Part shown: positions 1-6,391 of the stretch, piece by piece
Layout: every line of letters begins with the position of its first letter
How positions within the stretch are numbered: position 1 is the stretch's first letter
Assembly: GCA_021773335.1 (NCBI GenBank)
Contig: JAJFKG010000047.1
Span: 1 to 64,000, forward strand
DNA length: 64,000 nucleotides
Source of the DNA: Gammaproteobacteria bacterium
GTDB taxonomy: Bacteria > Pseudomonadota > Gammaproteobacteria > JAJFKG01
Reading direction: 5' to 3'
Notes under the pieces: model-generated
Database searches by the model: none
What the model was told of the DNA's origin: nothing
The model's input: only the letters and a program-made list of their open reading frames with translations
Made by a program: the position numbers and the translations under genes

Positions 1-86
1 TAGCAACGTCATCCGGGAACAGCAATGGCAAACACTCTCCCCGGATGACGCGCGTGCCGCGCTTATCCGGGCGACGGCTTACTGTC
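1..86. repeat. REP-like palindrome, truncated by window edge
   Basis: Two inverted half-units (ATCCGGGAA... and CCCCGGATGACGCGCG...TTATCCGGGC) form the right-hand part of a unit seen complete at 105-199. The left part lies outside the window. Confidence 0.75.
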
Positions 87-104
87 TCTGCCTCAAGCCC
101 AGAG

Positions 105-199
105 GTAGCCCGGATAAGTGGCGTAGCAACGCCATCCGGGAACCGCAAGCGCTAACACCCTCCCCGGATGACGCGCGTGCCGCGCTTATCCGGGCTACC
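105..199. repeat. REP-like palindromic unit (GTAGCCCGGATAAG family)
   Basis: The unit begins GTAGCCCGGATAAG and ends CTTATCCGGGCTAC, so its ends are perfect inverted repeats. Two internal hairpins (GCGTAGCAACGC and GACGCGCGTGCCGCGC) are separated by a short AT-richer spacer. Close relatives occur at 352-446, 36523-36616 (opposite orientation) and, shortened, at 53513-53550. Confidence 0.8.
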
Positions 200-223
200 T
201 GTGTGACAATGATTGACAACCTA

Positions 224-349
224 CCTCGTCCCACCCCTGTGGGGTGGGACGGTAAAGCAGTGGGCGCTGCGCGCCCGACAAATAAAGGAACGGACGCTGG
301 AGCGTCCGTGAGTTTAAGGTCCCAACCCTAGAGGGTCGGGACCAGTCTG
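224..349. repeat. Hairpin array, copy 1 (four GC-rich palindromes)
   Basis: Four short perfect or near-perfect palindromes follow one another: TCCCACCCC-TGT-GGGGTGGGA, GGGCGC-TGC-GCGCCC, ACGGACGCT..AGCGTCCGT and GGTCCCAACCCT..AGGGTCGGGACC. AT-richer linkers separate them. The block recurs almost unchanged at 473-598. Together with the preceding REP unit it forms a tandem duplication with a period of about 248 bp. It recurs in reverse orientation at 10786-10905. Confidence 0.8.
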
Positions 350-351
350 GT

Positions 352-446
352 GTAGCCCGGATAAGTTGCGCAGCAACCTCATCCGGGAACAGCCATCGCA
401 AACATCCTCCCCGGATGACGCGCGTGCCGCGCTTATCCGGGCGACG
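352..446. repeat. REP-like palindromic unit
   Basis: Same family as 105-199, with a TTGCGCAGCAA internal hairpin and the same right half (CCCCGGATGACGCGCG). It is part of the tandem duplication with the following hairpin array. Confidence 0.75.
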
Positions 447-472
447 GCTTACCTAGAAACAAATGCTACCTG

Positions 473-598
473 CCTCGTCCCACCCCTGTGGGGTGGGACG
501 GTAAAGCAGCGGGCGCTGCGCGCCCGACAAATAAAGGAACGGACGCTGGAGCGTCCGTGAGTTTAAGGTCCCAACCCTAGAGGGTCGGGACCAGTCTG
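473..598. repeat. Hairpin array, copy 2
   Basis: Near-identical copy of 224-349 with the same four palindromes in the same order. One visible difference is GCAGC instead of GCAGT before the GGGCGC hairpin. Confidence 0.8.
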
Positions 599-609
599 AG
601 TTTGGCTCT

Positions 610-646
610 GGCCCTCGCCCCACCCCTGTGGGGTGGGGCGAGGGCC
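610..646. repeat. 17-bp perfect GC-rich hairpin with 3-nt loop
   Basis: Positions 610-626 are the exact reverse complement of 630-646, and the loop is TGT. The stem extends the TCCCACCCC word of the neighbouring arrays by several GC pairs. It lies 3' of the secretion operon (minus strand) and could act as a transcription barrier, although no T-tract follows on either strand. Confidence 0.7.
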
Positions 647-655
647 GCTGCTAAT

Positions 656-747
656 GTAGCCTTGATAAACGCCACCGGCGCGCATCAAGGGAATGTGTTA
701 ACAAACACCGATCCTTGATGCACCGCTACGCGGCTTATCAAGGCTAC
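656..747. repeat. REP-like palindromic unit, CCTTGAT variant
   Basis: The unit starts GTAGCCTTGATAA and ends TTATCAAGGCTAC, with two internal hairpins (GCCACCGGCGCG, CCGCTACGCGG). It has the same plan as the CCCGGATAAG units but a different core word. It ends 2 bp from the stop of the TolC-like gene, so it may serve as the 3' end structure of the secretion operon. A half unit of the same variant follows the aldolase gene at 36465-36497. Confidence 0.75.
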
Positions 748-749
748 AA

Positions 750-2114
750 CTACGCGGATTTGGATAGAATAGCGCCCTCAAGAGTCCCCATGCTTTCAAG
801 CACACGGTACTTGCTGAGTTTGAGTTGATATTTACCTGTAGCTAAATCTGTGCGTGCACGGAAATATTCATTTTCCGCATCGAGCACGTTGAGCAAGCTA
901 CGCTGCCCCAAGCTAAATTCTTTCTTATAACTTTCGACAACGTGCCGGCTATGGGTAACATGCGCTTGCAAGGCTCTGACTTTCGATTTGGTGTTTACCA
1001 TATCTGTCCAGGCCGAAGAAGAACGTTCAACCACCTGACGACGTACACGCTCAATCGTTTGTTGTGCAACTACGCGCTGTTGCACGGTTTCACGCACACG
1101 TGCATGGTCTTGGCCACCACGGAACAGGTTGTAACTCACCCGCACCAAGGCTAAGTCTTGATCGTTACGACCTTTAACACCGTCTAATTCATCATCGCGG
1201 TCGGCACTTAACTCTACATCCACACGTGGAAAATACTCGGCTTGTGCCGTCGCCACCGCAGAATTTGACGCCTTTAATTCAGCACGTGCTTCGCGCAAAC
1301 TAGGATTATTTTGCATCGCAACTTTTTGTACAGTATTCAAATTAGCGGGAATTAAGGTTGGGCGAACCCTAGGAGAGGTCAAGGCCGCTGGCGCTGGATA
1401 ACCGACAATATCTCGAAAAGTATGGTTGGCATTAGCTAACTCTGTGCGTGCCGTATCTAAACGTGCTTGTGCCTCGGATAAACGTGCGCGTGATAATTGC
1501 AATTCTGATTTACGCCCTGCGCCACCTTTAACGCGTTTTTCAATCTTGGCGAGCGTGCGTTTATGGCTAGCCACATCTTCACGCGCAATCGCCAGGACAT
1601 GACGAAAACGAATAACATTGATATAGGCATTACTGACTTCTAGGGCAACATTCTCACGCGCAGCATGCGACGCATGTTTGGCCGAGCTGACTTCATATTT
1701 GCGTTCTTTGACTTCATTCCAAACGCGTCCACCATCATAGAGCAATTGATCCATGCGCACACCCGCCTCACGGCGGTTGAGCTCGACGTTTCCCCCGGTG
1801 GTATCACGCGTGGCCGGATTATCCGTATTTTCATAACCATTCGCGTAATCCGCATCTACAGAGGGCAAAAACTGGCCTTGAGCTTGACGTAGGCGCGCAT
1901 GAGACTCTTCTTCTTGTGCATGCGCGGTAATGGTATCAGGCTGGGTTTTTATGGCGTCTTCGAGGGTTTGACGCAGTGTCGTGTCATGCGGATGTGCCAT
2001 ACTGAGCTGACTGTAAAACACCAAGCACGCAGCGCTAATAATCAGTGCCTTAGTTGGGTTGAATAAACCCTGACGGCGACAGCTTCCTTTCAATGCCAAC
2101 ATAGTTGCAGTCAA
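750..2114 (-). CDS. TolC-family outer membrane channel of a type I secretion system
   Basis: A 454-residue TolC/AggA-type outer membrane efflux protein. It would form the trimeric channel through which the ABC exporter and HlyD adaptor encoded at the other end of the same minus-strand operon pass their substrate. Residues about 20-40 form a signal peptide (hydrophobic run ending in SMA before HPHD). The rest shows the two internally repeated outer-membrane-efflux domains: long alpha-helical stretches (for example VSNAYINVIRFRHVLAIARE) and a second repeat starting near LNTVQKVAMQNNPSLREARA. The C-terminal half ends QRSLLNVLDAENEYFRARTD, typical of this family. It is the last gene of the operon, 48 bp after the TIGR03032 gene. 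A second, longer TolC homologue lies at 26650-28428, so this copy is probably dedicated to the local exporter. Family certain, exact partner inferred. Confidence 0.88.
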   Translation of the reverse strand: MTATMLALKGSCRRQGLFNPTKALIISAACLVFYSQLSMAHPHDTTLRQTLEDAIKTQPDTITAHAQEEESHARLRQAQGQFLPSVDADYANGYENTDNPATRDTTGGNVELNRREAGVRMDQLLYDGGRVWNEVKERKYEVSSAKHASHAARENVALEVSNAYINVIRFRHVLAIAREDVASHKRTLAKIEKRVKGGAGRKSELQLSRARLSEAQARLDTARTELANANHTFRDIVGYPAPAALTSPRVRPTLIPANLNTVQKVAMQNNPSLREARAELKASNSAVATAQAEYFPRVDVELSADRDDELDGVKGRNDQDLALVRVSYNLFRGGQDHARVRETVQQRVVAQQTIERVRRQVVERSSSAWTDMVNTKSKVRALQAHVTHSRHVVESYKKEFSLGQRSLLNVLDAENEYFRARTDLATGKYQLKLSKYRVLESMGTLEGAILSKSA

Positions 2115-2162
2115 TCCCTTTTAACGAATGTGTAATTCGGCTGCAACTATACCGAAAATGAC

Positions 2163-3248
2163 CTACTCTGGCAACTCTCCGCCCAATGTAATAATGCGTC
2201 TGATTTCTTCGGTTTGAAAGCCGAGTGCCATCGGCCGAAAGACTGCAGGCAAGGTACAAACATCGTAGAGTTCGGTAACCATACCTTCAATACGCAAAGT
2301 ATGCACAATATCACCGCTGCGCAAATCGATAACTTCGATAGAACAACGTGGTTCAGCCTTTTTGCTTTCTAAAGCATCGTCTAAGGGTAAGCCTGAGAAT
2401 GTCTTATTATCCCGTGGCAGTGATAGTCCCACCAAAGCAAAATCACCATGAAAGCTCAAGCCACGGGTATAACCTGGGCAAAATGCGACAGGTTCAAATT
2501 TACCGCTATCAAGGTCAATATACCCGAAATAACCCGTACCCGAGTTGAGTAACCAAAGCTTATCTTGATAATAACGTGGCGAGTGTGGCATGGCGAGGCC
2601 ACGGGTAATGATTTCATTGCTTTCTATATCCATGACGATACCACCTTCTTGACGGTGGTCGCGCCAACCTTCATTGGCATCAGATTCACTGACTGCCGTA
2701 ACATAACGTGGCTTACCATCACGTAACGCCAAGCCATTTAAATGACAGCGATCTTCCGCAGCAAGCTTACTAATAAACGGTGGCTTCCATAATGGTTCGA
2801 AACTGTGGGTATCACTCGTCGTAGCTAAACAACTGAAGAGTGTATTTACAAAAACGATGCGGCCTTGATCATCGACAACAATGTCATGAACGTCCAGATC
2901 ACCCGTAGTATAAGCCATTTGTGGTACGTAGAGGCGATCATAATTCTCATGTAATTGGCCTGGTTGTAAGGCATTTTCGAAGCGCCACAACTGGTAGAGG
3001 CTACTCATATAGATGGTATCGGCGTTCGGGGAATAAAGCCCCATACAACGGTTAAACGTACGTTCGAAAATTGAAAGTTTGCCATCAGGTTGCAAACCAA
3101 TCAGAAAGAATTTACCGGTTTGATAGGTGGTGAAGCAGAAGCTTATTTTTTGTTCGAACATCCATGAAGTCAATTGCCGCGAACCTGATATCTCGAGTTT
3201 CTTTTCGATTTGGATCTCAGGGTTGGCTTCTTGTTCGTTGGCGCTCAT
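2163..3248 (-). CDS. TIGR03032 / DUF4915 family protein
   Basis: A 361-residue soluble protein matching the TIGR03032 (DUF4915) family of unknown biochemical function. Recognisable stretches are FNRCMGLY, TLYMSSLYQLWRFEN-like YMSSLYQLWRFENAL, GDLDVHDI, MPHSPRYYQDKLWLLNSGTG and FCPGYTRGLSFHGDFALVGL. The pattern of short beta-strand blades with repeated D/N-G turns suggests a beta-propeller. There is no signal peptide or membrane segment, so it is expected in the cytoplasm. It sits between sat and the tolC-like gene of the secretion operon. Its placement with PAPS-forming enzymes and an exporter hints at a role in modifying or recognising the secreted product, but this is inference. Nothing in the sequence identifies a catalytic site. 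Confidence 0.85.
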   Translation of the reverse strand: MSANEQEANPEIQIEKKLEISGSRQLTSWMFEQKISFCFTTYQTGKFFLIGLQPDGKLSIFERTFNRCMGLYSPNADTIYMSSLYQLWRFENALQPGQLHENYDRLYVPQMAYTTGDLDVHDIVVDDQGRIVFVNTLFSCLATTSDTHSFEPLWKPPFISKLAAEDRCHLNGLALRDGKPRYVTAVSESDANEGWRDHRQEGGIVMDIESNEIITRGLAMPHSPRYYQDKLWLLNSGTGYFGYIDLDSGKFEPVAFCPGYTRGLSFHGDFALVGLSLPRDNKTFSGLPLDDALESKKAEPRCSIEVIDLRSGDIVHTLRIEGMVTELYDVCTLPAVFRPMALGFQTEEIRRIITLGGELPE

Positions 3249-3322
3249 TTCTTTATCATCCTTTGGGTATAGCTTATATCAGTATCGGCAAATAATGCGA
3301 AAAATGTGCCATTGAGGCGCTT

Positions 3323-4513
3323 TCATTTTTCCACCAAGCCATTTTCTTGATAGTGCTTACGTAAAATATCGAGTACTTCTGGGCGACTAAAATGATCCGG
3401 TACAGCTTCGCCTTTACGTAATAATTCACGCAATTTGGTTCCGGATAGTAGCATGCGTTGATCCTTACTATGCGGGCAAGTATGGGTGGATGCCATGCCA
3501 TCACAGCGATGACACCAAAAAGCTTGTGCTAGCTTAATTGGACGGATCTGTAAAGCCTGTTTGGGAATTTGATCAAAAATATTGTGCGCATCATAAGCTC
3601 CGTAATAATTTTTGATACCCGCATGATCGCGTCCAACAATTAAGTAATGGCAGCCATAATTTTGGCGAAATACTGCATGCAGTAATGCTTCGCGTGGCCC
3701 AGCATAACGCATCGCCAATGGATAACCAGCATGGACAACAGCATCTTTAATAAAATAATTTTTAATCAGTATGTTAATCGCAGCAATCGATTTTTCCGCA
3801 GGGATATCATCTTGTTTAAGTTCACCAATAATGGAATGGATGAAGATACCATCGCACCATTCTAATACCGATTTTACTAAATGCTCATGCGCACGATGCA
3901 TCGGGTTGCGAGTTTGGAAAGCAGCGACCTTATGCCACTCGCGCACGGTAAATAATTCACGCGTCTGCATGGGTGTTAAAATAAAATTGGGGAAACGCTG
4001 TGGACATGAGCCAAGACTTAAAACTTTAACATTCCCAGCAAGGTTGCACTCGCCCTGCTGCATGACGAGTGCGGCGCCTGGATGATCGGTATCCGTTGCT
4101 TGAAAAACTTCAATACATTCGTGGGTTTTGTCGATCGTATAAATTTCTTCAATTTTCATTGTCGCAACGATCTCGTCATTACCGTGATCCATGACCAGGG
4201 CAATATCTTGGCCTGGCTTAAGCACACTGGCGATCTCTCGCGATGCGGAAAGCGTGATAGGAATAGGCCAAAACAAACCATTGGCCAGATGCATCGTATC
4301 GCAAACTGACAACCAATCGTCACGCCGCATAAAGCCAGTCAATGGCGTAAAAGCGCCGATACCCAACATTAACAAATCACCAAACTCACGCGCACTTAGT
4401 GGCACTTTAGTTAGGGTTTGGGCTCGCTGTAATTCAACCTCAGCCTCTTCAACCTGTAGCAGCAAAGGCTGTAATTCATGTGTTCCATGTGGTCTTGGTA
4501 ATAATACTGACAT
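3323..4513 (-). CDS. sat: Sulfate adenylyltransferase (ATP sulfurylase), Sat type
   Basis: Converts sulfate and ATP to adenosine 5'-phosphosulfate (APS) and pyrophosphate in the cytoplasm. The 396-residue protein is the single-chain Sat/Met3 type, not the CysD/CysN heterodimer. Key motifs are the ATP-binding QTRNPMHRAHEHLVKS (QxRNPxHxxH) and GRDHAG. A cysteine-rich FWCHRCDGMASTHTCPH segment resembles the zinc site of bacterial Sat enzymes, and SGTKLRELLRKGE lies near the C-terminus. The gene is separated by only 4 bp from cysC upstream, so the two products would make PAPS together. Unusually, they lie inside a type I secretion operon and not in a cysteine biosynthesis cluster. No sulfite-forming PAPS reductase is present, which favours use of PAPS for sulfation over assimilation (inference). 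Confidence 0.95.
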   Translation of the reverse strand: MSVLLPRPHGTHELQPLLLQVEEAEVELQRAQTLTKVPLSAREFGDLLMLGIGAFTPLTGFMRRDDWLSVCDTMHLANGLFWPIPITLSASREIASVLKPGQDIALVMDHGNDEIVATMKIEEIYTIDKTHECIEVFQATDTDHPGAALVMQQGECNLAGNVKVLSLGSCPQRFPNFILTPMQTRELFTVREWHKVAAFQTRNPMHRAHEHLVKSVLEWCDGIFIHSIIGELKQDDIPAEKSIAAINILIKNYFIKDAVVHAGYPLAMRYAGPREALLHAVFRQNYGCHYLIVGRDHAGIKNYYGAYDAHNIFDQIPKQALQIRPIKLAQAFWCHRCDGMASTHTCPHSKDQRMLLSGTKLRELLRKGEAVPDHFSRPEVLDILRKHYQENGLVEK

Positions 4514-4517
4514 CTGC

Positions 4518-5111
4518 TTATCGTACCCTCGCTTTACTCAAAATATGTGTATCATAAAGTAGTGTTAGGATGGCTTGGGCATCCTCACTTGCCGTCATAG
4601 TAGTAGTCTCTAGCCTTAAATCTGGGTGTTCAGGTCTTTGGTAAGGGGCATCGATGCCGGTGACATGTTGCAACTTACCTGCATGTGCACGCTCATATAA
4701 ACCTTTAGGATCACGTTGTTCGCACACCGCTAAAGGTGTATCAATAAAAATTTCAAAAAAAGGCAATTGCACCTGTTGATGTGACTCGCGTAAGGCTTGG
4801 CGGTCATTACAATAAGGCGCGATCAAACTGGCAATCGTGATCAAGCCAGCATCGGCAAATAACTTTGCCACTTCGCCAGTACGGCGTACGTTCTCGCTAC
4901 GCGCGCTATGCTCATAATCCAAATCGCAATTCAATCCATGTCGAACATTATCGCCATCCAGCACGTAAGCTAGCGCGCCCACAGAAAATAGCAGTTTTTC
5001 TAGAGTATATGCAATTGTCGTTTTGCCCGCCCCCATAAGGCCCGTTAGCAATAAAGTGCAGCCACTTTGTTGCAGACGTTGCTGACGTTGTTCACGACTA
5101 ATAAGTTGCAT
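4518..5111 (-). CDS. cysC: Adenylylsulfate (APS) kinase
   Basis: Phosphorylates APS to 3'-phosphoadenylyl sulfate (PAPS), the universal sulfate donor. The 197-residue protein has the P-loop LLTGLMGAGKTTIA, the APS-binding DGDNVRHGLN and the family motif FIDTPLAVCEQRDPKGLY. GIDAPYQRPEHPDL near the C-terminus is also typical. Length is normal for CysC. It is translated just ahead of sat (4 bp gap) and follows the hlyD-type gene by 23 bp, so it is clearly inside the secretion operon. Confidence 0.94.
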   Translation of the reverse strand: MQLISREQRQQRLQQSGCTLLLTGLMGAGKTTIAYTLEKLLFSVGALAYVLDGDNVRHGLNCDLDYEHSARSENVRRTGEVAKLFADAGLITIASLIAPYCNDRQALRESHQQVQLPFFEIFIDTPLAVCEQRDPKGLYERAHAGKLQHVTGIDAPYQRPEHPDLRLETTTMTASEDAQAILTLLYDTHILSKARVR

Positions 5112-5134
5112 GCTATCCCCCTATTACTCACTTG

Positions 5135-6391
5135 CTAGCGTTGTTTGAAAGCCGCATCCGTCGCGCGGGTGATCGGCTTCATAATATAACGCAACACAGA
5201 AATCTTACCCGTGATAATGTTCACTGAGGCTGTCATGCCTGGAATAATAGGTAGCGGATCTACTTTCTCACCCAAATAACTTTTATTCGTGCGAACAACC
5301 ACTTTATAATATTCATTACCTTGTTTATCCTCGATAGTATCTGCGCTGATGTATTCAACTTTTGCCGGCAATCCCCCATAGATTGAAAAATCATATGCTG
5401 TTACTTTGACGGTCGCTTCTGCCCCAGGATGAATAAAAGCGATATCCGACGGTTTAACATTCACTTCAACCAAGAGGTTATCTTCCATCGGCACAACTTC
5501 CATGATGTTGCTACCAGGTTTAATCACTTCACCAACCGTTGTAACATTCACTTTTTTCACAATGCCATCAACCGGAGAGCGTATGGTGGTACGCTCCATC
5601 TTGTCTTTTTGTGCCCGCATAATTTCCATAACACCAGCCAACTCGGCTTTATCTTCTGTCAATTCAGAATGCGCTTTACCACGAAATTCTTCGTCTGCCT
5701 CACCTATCTTACCTTTTAAATCGTTAGCTTCACGTTCCAAACGCAACAATTCCAATTGTGACATCACCTTTTGTTTAACCAGGGGTCTAACGATATCTAA
5801 TTCTTGCTTGACGAGATCGTAGCTAGACTGCAGCGTTTCTACCGTAGTTTTTAGATCCTCTTGGCGTTCTTTAAAGTATCCCTTCTCAGTCTCTACAAGC
5901 TCAGGCGCTTCTTTCTGTAAAATCTCTGGGAACTCTACAGTTTTTTTGCCTTGAACTTCGGCTGTTAAACGGACTATATCTGCTAATAGCACTAAATATT
6001 TGGCACGCGCTTCTTTATAAGAAGATGAAAAACGCGTTTCATCAAGGCGCAATAATACCTGGCCTTTTTTAACGACTTCGCCTTCATTCACAAAAACTTT
6101 TTCAACAATGCCGCCTTCAAGATTTTGGATGAGTTTAACTTTGCTTGAGGGAATGACTTTACCATTTCCAATAGCAATTTCATCGATTTGCGCAAGTGAC
6201 GCCCAGACGATAGCGACTATCACAAACGCAAGCAGTACATAAAGAAAAAAATTGGTAAAGTGATGAGTATGAGTCAGTATTGTTGCCTTACTATCCCCCA
6301 CAAAGTCGATATCATCTCGATCGTAAAGCTCGAGGTCTTCTTCGTGCTCTGCTTCTTCAGGCTTATGTTTCTTTTTCCACTTTAGCATCAA
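5135..6391 (-). CDS. HlyD-family membrane fusion protein of type I secretion
   Basis: Periplasmic adaptor that joins the inner-membrane ABC exporter to the TolC-like channel. The 418-residue protein has an acidic and lysine-rich cytoplasmic N-terminus (about 45 residues) and one transmembrane helix around residues 48-68 (FFLYVLLAFVIVAIVWASLA). Next come a lipoyl/barrel half-motif (GKVIPSSKVKLIQNLEGGIV), a long coiled-coil hairpin, and the second lipoyl half with the family signature IRSPVDGIVKKVNVTTVGEV. The C-terminal beta-barrel contains IPGMTASVNIITGK. It overlaps the upstream ABC gene by 4 bp, indicating translational coupling. Closest functional analogue by architecture: LapC/HlyD adaptors of RTX-protein exporters. 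Confidence 0.93.
   Translation of the reverse strand: MMLKWKKKHKPEEAEHEEDLELYDRDDIDFVGDSKATILTHTHHFTNFFLYVLLAFVIVAIVWASLAQIDEIAIGNGKVIPSSKVKLIQNLEGGIVEKVFVNEGEVVKKGQVLLRLDETRFSSSYKEARAKYLVLLADIVRLTAEVQGKKTVEFPEILQKEAPELVETEKGYFKERQEDLKTTVETLQSSYDLVKQELDIVRPLVKQKVMSQLELLRLEREANDLKGKIGEADEEFRGKAHSELTEDKAELAGVMEIMRAQKDKMERTTIRSPVDGIVKKVNVTTVGEVIKPGSNIMEVVPMEDNLLVEVNVKPSDIAFIHPGAEATVKVTAYDFSIYGGLPAKVEYISADTIEDKQGNEYYKVVVRTNKSYLGEKVDPLPIIPGMTASVNIITGKISVLRYIMKPITRATDAAFKQR

Noticed and set aside
195..560. Short reading frames in the REP/hairpin region
   Set aside because: They are translations of the repeats, recur wherever the repeats occur, and have no ribosome binding site.
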